A stretch of DNA of 64,000 bases from the NCBI GenBank assembly GCA_047967505.1, contig CM106538.1; one strand, written 5' to 3'. Position 1 is the first letter of the stretch. Each line of letters opens with the position of its first letter. Below, one piece after another: positions 10,691 to 22,219 of the stretch. This DNA is from Dipteris shenzhenensis (Eukaryota > Polypodiophyta > Polypodiopsida > Gleicheniales). Position numbers and translations under genes: made by a program. Under the pieces are notes generated by a model, which had not been told where the DNA came from, ran no database searches, and saw only the letters and a program-made list of their open reading frames with translations.

Positions 10691-11288
10691 CAAAACTATA
10701 CAGGTATCTAAGAGTAGATCGCCTCCAAAGATAGAACCGTGATCAATGTTAGGTTAGTAACAAGGTTAGGGGCACGTATTCCCTCATTGAACTTTTATTT
10801 TCTTACCCATGGTTGGTAGTTGAGTTAGTGTGTGTTTATAAGTCCTAACCCCCAATTTGATTTCACCCTAGGTTTTAGGGTTTTATACCCTTGTACTTCA
10901 TTTTAGCCTCGCATTCTCAATATAGCAGTTCAATGAGTTATTTCTCCTCCATCATTGTGCACCTCAGGAGGCTCTTCTCATGGTTCCCTGGATCAATCCA
11001 TTCCCACTCTCTGGGATCCCACTGCAGGGCTTTTATGGGAACACCCCCATAAAGCCAAACACTCTAAAAGCCCAAAGAGATGTTCTCCGAACAGGAGTCT
11101 AAATACCAGCCAAGAGCCACAAAACACTGCTCCACAAAGCCAACAATCCTAATAGGCTCTAAACATGCATCCACAAGATCCATGCATCCATGGATCTCAA
11201 CAATCTGTCCACAAAGGGCACATCAAAGACTAAAGGCCTCCCCATCTGGATCTCGTCAGAGACCTTGTGAAAGTTGTGCGCATGTGGA
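10691..11288. other. no gene recognised; left flank of the gypsy insertion
   Basis: About 600 bases between microsatellites. The minus strand carries a short frame near 11160-11275 (IQMGRPLVFDVPFVDRLL) that looks coding-like, but I cannot place it. It may belong to the LINE whose ORF1 lies at 19840-20700, since the gypsy element separates the two. Confidence 0.35.
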
Positions 11289-11323
11289 AGAATGTATGTG
11301 TGAGTGTGTGCGCGCGAAAAAAA

Positions 11324-11394
<71 letters not shown>
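11289..11394. repeat. GT array followed by GA array
   Basis: (TG)n from about 11325 changes directly to (AG)n from about 11361, ending at 11393. A short GTGTGTGCGCGCG run precedes it. Confidence 0.9.
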
Positions 11395-11441
11395 TATTAA
11401 CGTCCACTGGAGACCAAAAGGTCTATGGGACAGCAAGAAAC

Positions 11442-11541
11442 TGTCACGATCTGTGACGTATTCCTTTCTCTATATCTAGACTTATGGATGGTTTGATGAA
11501 TGGACACTTGTGGAAGGGTATGCCCTTTCGACGGGACACTA
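11442..11541 (+). repeat. first ~100 bp of the gypsy 5' LTR
   Basis: This differs from the start of the 3' LTR (19303) at about three positions in 100, then the two diverge abruptly after CGACGG(G/A)ACACT. The remaining ~310 bases of the LTR do not follow in direct orientation. Confidence 0.85.
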
Positions 11542-12026
11542 GGGTTAGACCTAAGGTATGGGGCTGGGTTTTCCTTTTTAGCCCCTCTAGGTACCCTTTT
11601 TATAAGGTGCTTGGTGCCAAAAGGTGTGCCTATTCGAAGGGGTGTGACCCTGTTTTTAAAAGGGGTGTCCCCACATGAAGAGGTGTGTCCTTTTTTCCAC
11701 GATGGGGTGTGTCCCTTGGGTGAGGAGTCAAAACTCTTCATCAAAAGGTGTGTCCGATGGTGGAAAAGGTGCGTCCCTTGGTTTTGGGACAGCCCAAGCA
11801 CATGAAAAGACTCGATTTTTGTCGTGTCCATTCACATCAACTCGTGATGTGTGGGAGATGGAGAGGCCATTGATGACTTTAGGCAGGGTTGGCGCTAAAA
11901 ATTTTTACACTCATTCTCTCCATCTCTTCCATGCACAATGTGCACGGATATCCTTCTAGCGGAAAGAGATGTATCAGATCGGCGCTAGAAGGTGGGGGGC
12001 ATTTCCTACAGGCAGGAGCGAAATTT

Positions 12027-12097
12027 GCTCTGATACCACTGTAAGAAATCCTAGATTTACTATATTTAGAAATGTGCTAAGGAATAGAAAGGAGACT
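12027..12097 (-). repeat. inverted LTR 3' end with its primer-binding site
   Basis: Plus-strand GCTCTGATACCA (12027-12038) is the complement of TGGTATCAGAGC, the initiator-tRNA-Met primer site. One base later, 12040-12097 is the reverse complement of the last 58 bases of the 3' LTR (19658-19715), with about two differences. The LTR tip and primer site are therefore in the correct order for a minus-strand element, while the host element runs on the plus strand. Confidence 0.85.
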
Positions 12098-14067
12098 ACC
12101 CACCCTTTAATTTTTTGGGCAACCACCCAACATAGGCAGCCACAAACGAAAAAAAGGGACGCTCCATCTTGACGCCCGTACGGATTTCGTCAAGCAGGCT
12201 CGCCTCCCTATGCAGCCCCCCCTCGCCGGTTTGCTGCCCTGCCCCCTCGCCGGTTTGCTGTCCTGACCCTCGCCGGTTTGCTGCCCTGCCCCCTCGCTGG
12301 TTTGCTGCCCTGGTTTCCTGCCAGTCTCTGCCAGCCTGCAGCGCTAGATCAGCGCCAATATACCTGCCATTGCTGCCGTGCATCAGCCTTTGATAGCCCG
12401 CAGCCTGTTTCGCCAGCCCTCTATCGCGATCCAGCCTTGGTAGCCGCAGCCTGTTTCGCCATACGCAGCCTGCCCCCTCTTTCTCACCACCTTACCTGCC
12501 AGATCAGCAGCAGTTCAGCCCCTCTATCGCGATGAAGACAGCCTGTGAAATTCGTCCTGTTGCTGCCTTCCAGTCCTGTCCAACCAGGCCGAGCTCTGTT
12601 CCTCGCACCCCACAGGCAGCTGTTCTCTGAAATCAACGCAGGAAATCTGCCTTTTCTGCATCCAGCCTCAGCCAACGCCGCTATCTGCCTCGAAAGTCTA
12701 CCCGGCACCTATTTCTGGTTCACACATCCACGAGGATTTGCAAGGACAGCAGTATGGACCTCCGGACAGCGATCTGCAGGCCTTTTCTGTTGGAGAGGTC
12801 ACCGCCCCATCTGTAAGCCCCCATATGAGGAGAGCATGGGGGGGGTGAACCTAAGCACAAAAGCATGGCACCCAGGTGCTAATGAAGGGCCTGGCAGAGG
12901 CAGCTCAAGGAGCCTTCATGGCAGGATGCAGTCACAGAAGAAGCGACCTGGATGGCAAGGGCTGCAGGCAGGATCTCGACCTGCAGCAAGCCCTGGACAA
13001 GGCGCATTGACAGCAGCAGGAACAGCAGTGCTTTGGGGCCTGGAAAGAAACCTGGCAGGCCAGCACAGCAGGCTGGAACAGGCCTCACATGGAGGCAGAC
13101 AGTGGCGCAGGGCCACGTGGCAAAGAGGGGGATCAGAGGCTGGACTGGACCCTATATTTATAGGGCATCTGCCCTTGAAAGGTGGGCCAAGGGCCCTTGT
13201 ATTGAGAGCCCCAAAAGGGCAGCCCACAGTCCCATAAATAGGGAGCTGTGGGTCGGTTTTGGTCGGCCAGGGGCAGGTGGCTGAACCGACCAGCAGTCGG
13301 CCCTTTCTAGGGCTGCTGGGTCGGTTGACTGGCCAGGCTCTTGGGCCTATATAAAGAAGGCATTCAGGCCTTATTTTGATCATCACTTGCAGCAGCAATT
13401 CCAGAGCAGAAAGGAGCAGCAGGCAGCCACCCTCTCGACCTACATTCAGGAGGATAGAGAGGTGCTAGCAGGGCTGCAGACTTAGACAGGAGGCTGCCCA
13501 TCTAGGCTGGTTTCCAGACAGCAAGGTGGAAAGCTGAACAAAGATGAAGGCATAGTTTGATAGGAATCTAAGGATAAGGAAATTAACAAAGGAAACCTCA
13601 TCTTCCTGCACAATAACAAAGCCTAAACTTACGCTCGAGGTGAAGCACGCGGACTCTAGTCTAGAGATAGCCAGCAGATAGGAGAAGGACTTTGTGGTAA
13701 GATCAGAGGACCACACCATTGGTGGGACTCTGGATCTATCTCTCTTGTATTGTGTCCATAGTTGTGGACGGAAATATATTATTTGGTGGTTTCTCTATCT
13801 AGTTTGGTTCATTGTCTATTGATGAGTCTGCACACCTATTGAATGCACATAAGTAAAGAAGTTTGTGATTCCACACCCACACCGCACATTGTGTGAGCTC
13901 CTGAGCATTATTTCCGCTGCGTGTACCCTCTGTTGGGTCTTTTCTAACATTTTCTACGCAACAAATTGGCAGATTAAATCAATGCCAAGTGGATTCTTTC
14001 CAGTCTACTTCTAAGGATTCTCTTGTCATTATCAAATTACAGCAAATGAAAGACGCTTCCTTAAAGC
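12098..14067 (+). other. GC-rich 5' region of the gypsy element, no gene recognised
   Basis: Nearly 2 kb with higher GC than its surroundings. It contains a minisatellite (12217-12312) and a TATATAAA box at 13348-13355 that could be a promoter. A 230-codon plus-strand frame (12545-13237) shows no motif, and overlapping antisense frames are similar in length. The stretch ends TTCTACGCAACA (to 13964), which looks like an LTR 3' tip, but I find no second copy. It may be a long leader or an unrelated inserted LTR. Confidence 0.35.
12217..12312. repeat. ~24-bp minisatellite, four copies
   Basis: Units of the form CCCCTCGCCGGTTTGCTGCC plus CTG recur four times with small changes (CGCTGG in the last, TCCTGA in the second). 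A fifth, partial echo (CTGGTTTCCTGCC) follows. Confidence 0.85.
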
Positions 14068-16062
14068 ATGGAAACCCCTGGTAATTCACCCGTCCCTTCA
14101 AGGACACCTCAGGCATCATCTACCACACAATATCGTGTTCAGATTGCACAACCAGCCCATTTCGGAGCTTTGGCATCGTGGGTCTTCTGTGTCACGTGCC
14201 CTCCTAGTGATCTGGACCACATCCTATACCTTCTGCGTGAGGCACCTCAGTTACATTACTTCCTCAGCACAGTCCAGGTTGTGTTCCACAAGACACGTAG
14301 ATACCCAGAACCCAATATTCCTCACGAGTTTGCTGTCCATCTTTGGAGAGACTTTTACCCCTCAGCTTCAGCATCTCCAGGGTACTCTCCACCTCCTTCA
14401 GCTCCCTGATATCTTCCTATACAGGTTGTACCTTCCCCAAGACAGTATTTACACTCTGAAGGCACTCCTCCTCCTGGATATCCTCCACTTCCGACAGCAG
14501 CTCCTTATCCCTTCTCAGATCCGTGGACTCTGCAACCTACTCCTGTACTCTCACGAGCAGTAACACCCATTTCGGCATCACCAGAGTTACCTCAGACAGG
14601 ACCTCCTTTACCAGATTTCCATGGCTGGTTCCATCCTGCTTCTCCTGCCCCCTCCAACATAAGCAACCTCAGGGAGCAGCCCAATCTTCTTCCAGGAACG
14701 GTACAAACTAGAGCGCAGGTTCGTGCTTTTCTCACGGGGACCTCAGATATGTCGCAACGCTCGCGTGTAGCCTCTCCAGAGATAAGCGACTCAAGTCCAA
14801 AAAAGACCCCTGAAGTCAACTTACAAGGCGAAGCACTACTTCAACTTCAAATTTCCCAGCTTCAGGACAGCATCTCTGACTTGGTCCAGAAAGTCCAACT
14901 CCTCCAAGATTCTCGCAGTACCACACATACAGAGGATGACGTGATGCAACCAGACGACTATGTGGACTCCTTCCCACCAGAGGTAGAAAACACTGAACTA
15001 CGTGCCCTCTACCGTTTACTCCAAGCTTCCAAAACTAAAAGACTTGACATTAAACTTCCGGAAGCCTACACTGGTCAACGCAATCGCCGAACAGTTGACC
15101 AATGGCTCGCAAAATTGCGCATGTACTTTGATACTGTTGACCTCACTGAAGGCAAAAAGATTACCTTGGCAGCCTCCCTCCTTAAGGATACAGCTTTTCT
15201 ATGGTGGCAAAGACGCTTAAAGGACAGCAAAAGTGTGTTAACATGGGAACGTTTTGAACACGTGCTCCGTAAGCAGTTCATACCTGCCAATGCGGACTTC
15301 CAAGCACGTTCAAAACTCCAACAGTTGGAGAAAATAGGCTCCCTGTCTTCCTACATCTCTTAGTTCACCACATTGGTGCTGGAGATTGATGGGTTAACTG
15401 AGGATGATCGCCTTCATGCTTTCATCTCAGGCCTAAATCCCTCGTTAGGCATTGATGTCCTCAAAGCAAACATCACCACCACAACTGGCGCTATTGCTTA
15501 GGCAGAGTGCATTACTGATTTCCAAAACATAGGGAAGCAGAGTGCTAATAGAACACAGAACTCTACTATGGCCAAAGGTGCTTGCCCTCAAGTTAACCCC
15601 AGGTTTAGAAAAAACTCGGGTAATCAAGGTCAGCGACAATCTCAAGATCCCCACAAGTCTCAGAAATCGTATGCTGGATTCCAACAGAAGCACTCCTCCA
15701 AGGATCGCGCCTCTTTTTCTTCACAAAGTCATTACCGTCATCCCCAACATAAAGGTGCGGCCACTGACAAGAAGAACAACTTCAACACAAAAGGACTTTG
15801 TACCATCTGTACAGGCGACCATAGATGGTTCGATTGTCCCAAGCGACCAAAGCAAAATTCCAATATGGAACCTAGCACTTCCCAAACAGAAGATGCTACC
15901 CCAGCACAAGACAAGAAAGGCAAACCTGTTCGAATGGCAAATATCATCCACCTGAGCCTTGCCAGCAACCCCGAACCTTCCCTGGCCACTCAAGTACTTT
16001 GTGTTCAAGGATCGATTCGTGAAACAACGGTCACTATCCTCAGCGACAGCGGCTGCTCATAA
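14068..16062 (+). pseudogene. gypsy gag and start of protease
   Basis: One frame runs from ATG 14068 to 16062, broken by TGA at 14407-14409, TAG at 15361-15363 and TAG near 15499. The N-terminus is Pro/Ser-rich. A coiled-coil-like segment follows (about 14836-14920). The capsid-type retrotransposon gag domain follows, with LPEAYTGQRNRRTVDQWLAK, FLWWQRRLKD and FEHVLRKQFIPA. A basic region leads to the zinc knuckle CTICTGDHRWFDC (C-X2-C-X3-H-X4-C, near 15800), which would bind the element's RNA. The frame ends at the protease motif DSGCS, where a one-base shift moves the rest (HNFLASSMV) to another frame. At least two of the stops sit where Gln is expected. Confidence 0.85.
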
Positions 16063-19000
16063 CTTCCTAGCTAGTTCTATGGTCAACAAACTTCGATTGA
16101 CCACCAGTCCTAGTCTTATGAACTATCAAATTGAACTCGCAAATGGAACTACTTTCTTGTGCAACACCAGGATCAAAAACTTGTCTTTTCGCATCCAACA
16201 TTATACAGACAAGTCGAACTTCGACATCATGCCTCTTTCTCGGTACGATGTCATACTCGGACAACAGTGGCTCTACGACTATGATCCATCAATCAGTTTT
16301 TGCAGCCATACTATCCAGTTTGTCCACCAGGGAAAACTTATTGAGCTAACTAGTTCTAGGGACTCTCCTTTAACCCCAGCTGCCTCTACCCTACAAGTAA
16401 AGAAGTGGGTTCGTAAACGTCAAGTAAAGACTTCACTTCTGTTGGTTACGGCAATAAAGGAAACACCAACAAAGGATCCTCCTGAATACCTCAACCAACC
16501 TTTTTTTCCAGCCCTACCTGGATATTTTTCCACAGGAATTGCCAAAGCAGTTACCACCTCGACGACCATAGGATCACCCAATCGAACTTATTCCCGGCAG
16601 TAATCCACCGTCGAAACCTCCTTATCGGGTTTCTTACACTCAAAATGAAGAAATCCAAAGACAGGTGACCGAACTACTCGATAAAGGTCACATTCGGCCC
16701 AGTCGCAGCCCTTTCGGATCTCCTGTACTACTTGTGAAAAAAGAATAAGTCAATGCGCCTCTGCATCGACTACCGAGCCCTCAACAAGCTCACTATCAAA
16801 AACAAGTATCCATGGCCTCGCATCGATGACCTATTCGATCAACTTCTACACGCAACACAATTCTCAAAGATTGATCTTCATTCAGGCTATCATCAAATTC
16901 GCATACGAGAAGGCGATGAGTACAAGACAGCTTTTCGAACAAAGTATGGACACTATGAATGTTTGGTCATGCCTTTTGGGTTAAACAATGCCCCGGCCAC
17001 ATTCATGACACTAATGAACGACATTTTCGGGCCTGTCCTCGATAAGTTCGTCATCGTTTACCTCGATGACATCCTCGTTTTCAGCAGATCCCTACATGAG
17101 CACAAACAACATCTTCACCAAGTTTTTGAAGTTCTCCACGCAAATTCTCTCTACATCAACATTGAGAAGAGTGAGTTCTTCAAGACCCAACTCAAATATT
17201 TGGGACATGTTATTTCAGCTCAAGGCATCTCTGTGGATCCCAAGAAGGTCGAGGTAATCCAAAACTAGCCTACTCCTAAGAATGTTCATGATGTCCGCTC
17301 TTTTCTCGGATTGGCAAACTTCTACCATACAAAGGTCTATCAGTTTTCTGAAATCGCAGCTCCTGTGTACGAATTATTGAAAAGCACAGTAGTTTTTCAA
17401 TGGCTTCCCGGAACACAGTATAGTTTCCAACAACTCAAGCAAGCACTCACTACCACACCAGTTATGGCTATTGCTAACCCAAACCTTCCATTTGAGGTCA
17501 TGACTGACGCTTCCGACATCGCTACAGGAGCAGTCTTGATGCAAGAAGGCAGAGTTATTGCTTTTGACAGCCATAAATATTTTGATATCCAAACCCGATA
17601 CCCAGTTTATGATAAGGAGTTTCTTGCCGTTGTACATGCTTATCGATCTTGGAAACATTATCTCATGGCAGCCAACTCAGTGGTTAAGACAGACCATCAC
17701 TCTCTAAAGTATATCTTTACTCAGCCAGTCATGAACGCTCGACAAGTACGCTGGGTTGAGTTTCTGGCCAACTTTCACATGACCATTGAGTACATTCCAG
17801 GACTACGCAATGTAGTTGCAGATGCTCTCAGCAGGTTAACTCTACCATCAGCTATGGTAATCTCTACGTTATCTGTGGATGTTCGGAATTCATTCAAAGG
17901 GAAGTATTTCAATGATAAATTCTGTATTATCAAGATCGCATCTGTGTACCACATGACAAGGATGTTCAACGTCTTTTGTTAAAAGAGCATCATGTAGTTC
18001 CTTATGCTGCCCATCCAGGCATCAACAAGACTTATAGGTTACTCAGTGCAACATACTACTGGCCTCAGATGAAAAGCGACGTCATCAAAATGGTTACATC
18101 TTGCTTATCTTGTCAACAAATGAAAGCAAGCTGACGACTTCCAGCAGGACTTCTTCAGCCTCAAACTGAAAGGTGGGAAAGTATTTCCATGGATTTCATT
18201 ACAACACTACCACGATCCTCCCGAGGTAATACTCAGATTACCGGAAATTGTTGATCGATTGTCCAAAATGGCACACTTTGTTGCTTGCAAAAGCAGTGCA
18301 CAGGCTCCGGACATAGCCAAACTCTTCATACAACACATCTTCCGACACCATGGATTGCCCAAGAATATCATATCCGACAGAGATCCTAAGTTTACCAGTC
18401 ACTTTTGGATTTCACTGTTCGAATCTTTGGGAACAACTCTACTGTTCAATTCAGCCTACCACCCAGAATCAGATGGCCACACTGAAAGAGTCAACCAAGT
18501 TCTGGAAGAAATGCTTCGACATTATATTCAGTCACACCTAGCAGCTTGGGAAGAGTATCTACCACTCCTTGAGTTTGCTTATAATAACTCTTTCCATAGT
18601 GCCATCAGCATGACTCCATTCCAAGCAGCTTATGGACACACTCGATTGTACCAACGAATTTTGTACTTCAACATCGAGTGGCCCTAGCTGATCAACTGGT
18701 TCAAGAAATGCAAGACATTCTACTCCAAGTCAGGGATCATATGCGAAAAGCGCAAGGGCGGTATCAACCATCTGCCAACAAACATAGACGTCACCTGGAA
18801 TTTAACACTGGTGACATGGTGCTATTATTTGTAGCCCCACATCGCTATAAGAAGGTTAATTTTGTGTTCCTAAGTTGCGACCAAGATACTATGGACCTTT
18901 CCGGATTGTCAAGAAAAATTCACCTTTAAGTTACAAATTGGAATTACCACCATCATGGGGTAAAATCCATCCGACATTTCATATTTCTTGGCTAAAGACG

Positions 19001-19204
19001 TACATTCGAGGCGATGAAGCAATTCCTCCTGCAGGTGATTATGTCTTAGAAATCGAAGACGATTATGTTCTCCTTATTCCTGAGCGTATTTTGGACCATC
19101 GACAGCGAGAGACTCGACATCGACTTATCACAAAATTCCTTGTTCTTTGGCGAGATCTGGACAACTCCGACGCTACTTGGCAATCTGATGAAGACTTACA
19201 GTAG
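16055..19204 (+). pseudogene. gypsy pol: protease, RT, RNase H, integrase, chromodomain
   Basis: The protease tail (YDVILGQQWL) is followed by RT with [11 protein letters not shown], the catalytic YLDD (about 17059-17070) and [10 protein letters not shown]. RNase H follows with MTDASDIATGAVL, YDKEFLAVVHAY and KTDHHSLKYI. Integrase has the HHCC zinc region (HHVVPYAAHPG ... CLSCQQ, about 17980-18120), then D in SMDFI, D in ISDRDPKF and E in GHTERVNQ. The C-terminus has [22 protein letters not shown] and a chromodomain-like end ([26 protein letters not shown]) stopping at 19202-19204. The frame changes near 16058, 16578, 16745 and 17930, a TAG at 17266-17268 replaces an expected Trp, and more shifts follow. 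It once copied and integrated the element and is now dead. Confidence 0.88.
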
Positions 19205-19290
19205 TACCCTGACATTTTACAACAGTATTTTCAGAATTTACCGTGATATTTTCTGCATCAGTGCATTATCTCCACCAGGGTCTTATTTTG

Positions 19291-19302
19291 AGTGGGAGGG
19301 GA
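19291..19302 (+). promoter_or_regulatory. polypurine tract
   Basis: AGTGGGAGGGGA lies directly before the 3' LTR start. It would prime plus-strand DNA synthesis. Confidence 0.85.
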
Positions 19303-19715
19303 TGTCGCGATCTGTGACGTATTCCTTTCTCTATATCTAGACTTATGGATGGTTTGATGAATGGACACTTGTGAAAGGGTATGCCCTTTCGACGGAACAC
19401 TTCCTATGAGGCACAACCCTTCACAAGAGACATTCTATGGAAGAGACACTCCTATTGTAATGTACCCTCTCATCAAGGATCACACCCTTCACAAGGGGTA
19501 CACACCTCTTCATGCACATACACTTTGGAGTACACACCTTTTCATGTGTGACTCTTCACTCTCTATATAAGAGAGGCCCAACTGTATGGATGACACACAC
19601 TACAGATACACTACAGACACTCAAGCAATACAATTATTCCTTGTTCTCTGCTATTTCAGTCTCCTTTCTGTTCCTTAGCACGTTTCTAAATATAGTAAAT
19701 CTAGGATTTCTTACA
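19303..19715 (+). repeat. gypsy 3' LTR, 413 bp
   Basis: Starts TGTCGCGATCTG right after the polypurine tract and ends GGATTTCTTACA just before the GAAAC duplication. It has a TATATAAGAG promoter box near 19565. CACACCCTTCACAAGG-type motifs recur inside. Confidence 0.9.
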
Positions 19716-19839
19716 GAAACCCTCTAGTACATCTACTTTCAGGAGGGCACATGGCAGCTCCCAAGGAGTGCAAAAAGCAACCCCTATTATTTAGAGTACT
19801 TACATGATGTTCTGGAAGAGTAAACAGCCATACATCAGT

Positions 19840-20700
19840 TTAAGACTGAGAGTCTTTTGGTTTTGATTTAAACTCTCTGATTAGTGCTACACCTTCACGG
19901 TAAACTCCCCATTTTCCATCCTTTCTGGCAGCCCTGACTTTAGCTAATTCACTTGCCTTAATCTTGAGTTGAGTTTGTGTAAGCTCCTCTGCTATCCATA
20001 CTTTGGTGCCCTTCGACTTGTAAGATTGTCGAAGAAGCTAGATCCGCATATCTTTTGACTTCAGTGTAAGGATTGCATGACCTCTATAGTGCAAAATAGA
20101 AGCTGGCCTAGAGGAGTCATCATCCTGCTCATCATCATTCACCCATTCAATGTTGGGCAAGCTTGATTTGATCTTTGTCAATATTTCACTATGTGTGTCC
20201 TCCTCTTTGTACCAATCTTCTAGGAGTCCCCCTATTCTAATCTTCAGCGCATTATCGCATCTAGCTTCGTGTTCTTTAATCTCTGCTTGAATATCAAACT
20301 TACTTGCTTTGTTGTCCACTTCCACAATCACTTCCTTCTTAGCAGTTTGTACTTTAGTGCGAACAAGATCTTTGACTATAGAGACTAGCTGCAAGGTAAG
20401 GGGGGAATCCTTACAAGATTTTACAACCTCATCAATTACTACCTGCCTACCAGGCCCTTCCAGGATGTGAAGTCGGGCCTTTACTTCTGCCAGCTCCAAT
20501 CGTAGCTCTCTCACTGCCTGCTTCAAATAAAAAATCTGATCCTGTTGCCCGAGGATGGCTCGTTTTGGGCCTTCTTGTTGGTAATTCCGTGCATATGGAG
20601 AGGGTGTCATGGTTGCAACTGTAGAGTACCGAGTCCTGATGGATGTTGAAGGAGTTAAGCGAGTTGAGGAGGACTTGGAGGAGAGGGTAGGCCAGTCCAT
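19840..20700 (-). pseudogene. LINE ORF1 protein with coiled coil and RRM-like region
   Basis: One minus-strand frame runs from ATG 20700 to TAA 19840 (286 residues) with a single internal TAG at 20038-20040. The N-terminus is Ser/Thr-rich. Residues about 50-75 are heptad-like (IFYLKQAVRELRLELAEVKA). A middle segment with NALKIRIGGLLE, ASILHYRGHAILTLKSKDM and, after the stop, VWIAEELTQTQLKIKA resembles the RRM and C-terminal domain of L1-type ORF1 proteins, which bind LINE RNA. The missing ORF2 would lie to the left, where the gypsy element (ending 19715) now sits. One stop in 286 codons makes this a fairly young copy. Confidence 0.65.
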
Positions 20701-21199
20701 AATTGGTTGTGTGTTGAACCCCCTGGCTTAACCTAACCCCTGGGTTGGGTTGGGAGCTTAGCCCAACTCGGGGTTAGGGAGGACTAGGACTAGGTACAGA
20801 CGGGACGTATGGAGAGATGGAGAGGTGTTGACGGGGGGAGGTACGGAGGTGGTACGGACAACGGCCGGAGGTACGGACGGTCTGTACGGTGCGGACGGAG
20901 GGGGCTGTACGGACGGAGAGCTACAGGAGAGGCTGTACGGAGGTACGGACGGAGAGAAAGAAAGAAAGACGTATTAACATCCTCAGAAGGCCTCACGAGA
21001 GAATGGGACAAAGTACATCAAGAGAAAAAACTCATACAAGCCTCCGCGAGCTGAAGCAAAGGCCGCAGTAGGTCCTTGCTGAGTGCTATACTAAGCTAAA
21101 GAGCTCAAGAGCTCAAACTCAAAACTTAAAACTGAAAACTGAAACTCAGCATCCAAACCCCAGCACCATAATGGCTCTCTAATGTACTGCAAAACTTGT
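20701..21199. other. LINE 5' region and junction with the next LINE, no gene
   Basis: Upstream of the ORF1 start on the minus strand. It contains runs of GGGTTGGG/CCTAACCCC-like sequence (20720-20780), the ACGG-rich block described separately, and about 200 unremarkable bases. It probably holds the ORF1 LINE's 5' UTR and the end of the adjoining LINE. Confidence 0.4.
20780..20960. repeat. GTACGG/GGACGG-rich minisatellite
   Basis: About fourteen ACGG units, mostly within GGTACGGACGG-like words, crowd 180 bases. The block is much richer in CpG than the surrounding DNA. It lies upstream of the LINE ORF1 start and so may be part of that LINE's 5' UTR promoter. Confidence 0.75.
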
Positions 21200-22200
21200 C
21201 CCAGGGCTGTGTCTGTCGAGTTGTCTCTCACTATAGCAGAGGACGCGGTCTCCTCGACCTCTTTATCCGATGGGCTATGTCAAGAGTGACGCCCTGTCTC
21301 TCACGGTCTCGAAGGAGAGCTGAGATAGACCAAACCTCGATAGTGTGTGTGCTCTGGTCACTCTATGTGTCCTACATAGTCTCTGCATCCCTGGCTCAGT
21401 AGCGTCGCGTCGTCTCTCCCTGTTGATCCATATTGCCCTCATGTTAGCTAGGTCCTCCTCCTCCACCCCACTAGGTCGTGGAGTTGACTCAAATGCATAG
21501 AAGCCCATGACATGTTGCCGTGCTCGGTCTACCTCAGCCTCCTGTGGCATGGTCACGTCTTGCTTCTGTCTAATGTGTCTCAATAGTGTCTCTCTGTGCC
21601 GTCGCATCTCAATCAAATAAAGCCCAATGCAGACCTAGTCATGGAAGTGGATCAACCGTGAGAGTGGGCCAAAGCTGTGCCCCTCGAAAGAGGCAATGGT
21701 ATCGCCCCCGGATCTCGTAGTAGGCTGGGCAGCACACAAGAAGTGCTCCCCTATCTCGACCTCCCTCAGCGTGCATCACCTACAGATCTGTTGTTCTCTA
21801 GGTGTGCCTGCATCTCTCCCTACCTCAATCCTCAGTAATGGGATGAGACCCGCATCTGTCCAATGGCGATCCTCCATGCATGTGGGATTCCTATGTCCTC
21901 TAGGTATTGGGGTCTGATGATGAGTCCATCCTCCAAAACTCTGAAGAAGTTGTTGTGACAGAACTGGATCTTGGTGGGGAACTCTTGGTCCTCCCCCCCC
22001 CCCCCCCAAGTCCGAGACGTATAGAGCTCGAGGAGATGAGGAGATCTAACCCTATGATACGGTTAATCTCATCTTGTAGGATCAACTCAAGAGGTGCGTC
22101 CATGCTGTGCTGAAAGGCGGGGGGGCGGTCCATCCGAACAAGCTTACTCGCAAACCATGTGGATACGCGTGCATGCAAAGCAGTGTTGACCCCACTCTCG
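21200..22200 (-). pseudogene. LINE ORF2 C-terminal part
   Basis: The minus strand gives LQDEINRIIGLDL (compare DEINHIIRLDLIQL in the LINE at 7978-8985), then, across frame changes, RVLEDGLIIRPQY, TPREQQICR, CPAYYEIRGRYHCLF and IEMRRHRETLLRHI. This is the region after RT, with a Cys/His-containing block of zf-RVT type. A C13+ run (about 21996-22008) interrupts it. The frame 21275-21616 is the longest clean piece. RT itself is missing, cut at about 22200 where a gypsy fragment begins. Confidence 0.65.
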
Positions 22201-22219
22201 TGCCAGCCTTAGTCTCCAG

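Larger units (their letters stand above)
11442..19715 (+). mobile_element. Ty3/gypsy (chromovirus-like) element with GAAAC target duplication
   Basis: The element starts TGTCACGATC (11442) and ends TTTCTTACA (19715). It is flanked on both sides by GAAAC (11437-11441 and 19716-19720), a 5-bp target-site duplication. Internal order is gag, protease, RT, RNase H, integrase, chromodomain, polypurine tract and 3' LTR, which is the gypsy order. The 3' LTR is 413 bp, but the 5' side keeps only its first ~100 bases in direct orientation, and the LTR end lies inverted at 12040-12097. About 2 kb of GC-rich DNA separates this from gag. All reading frames are broken, so it is not autonomous now. Confidence 0.85.

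Noticed and set aside
12545-13237. A 230-codon plus-strand frame in the GC-rich gypsy 5' region
   Set aside because: No motif, and antisense frames of similar length overlap it. GC-rich DNA has few stops, so this length is not strong evidence.
12040-13964. A single LTR from TGTAAGAAATCC to CTACGCAACA
   Set aside because: The tips fit TG...CA, but the first 58 bases are a reversed piece of the gypsy LTR, no target duplication flanks the span, and no second copy exists here.
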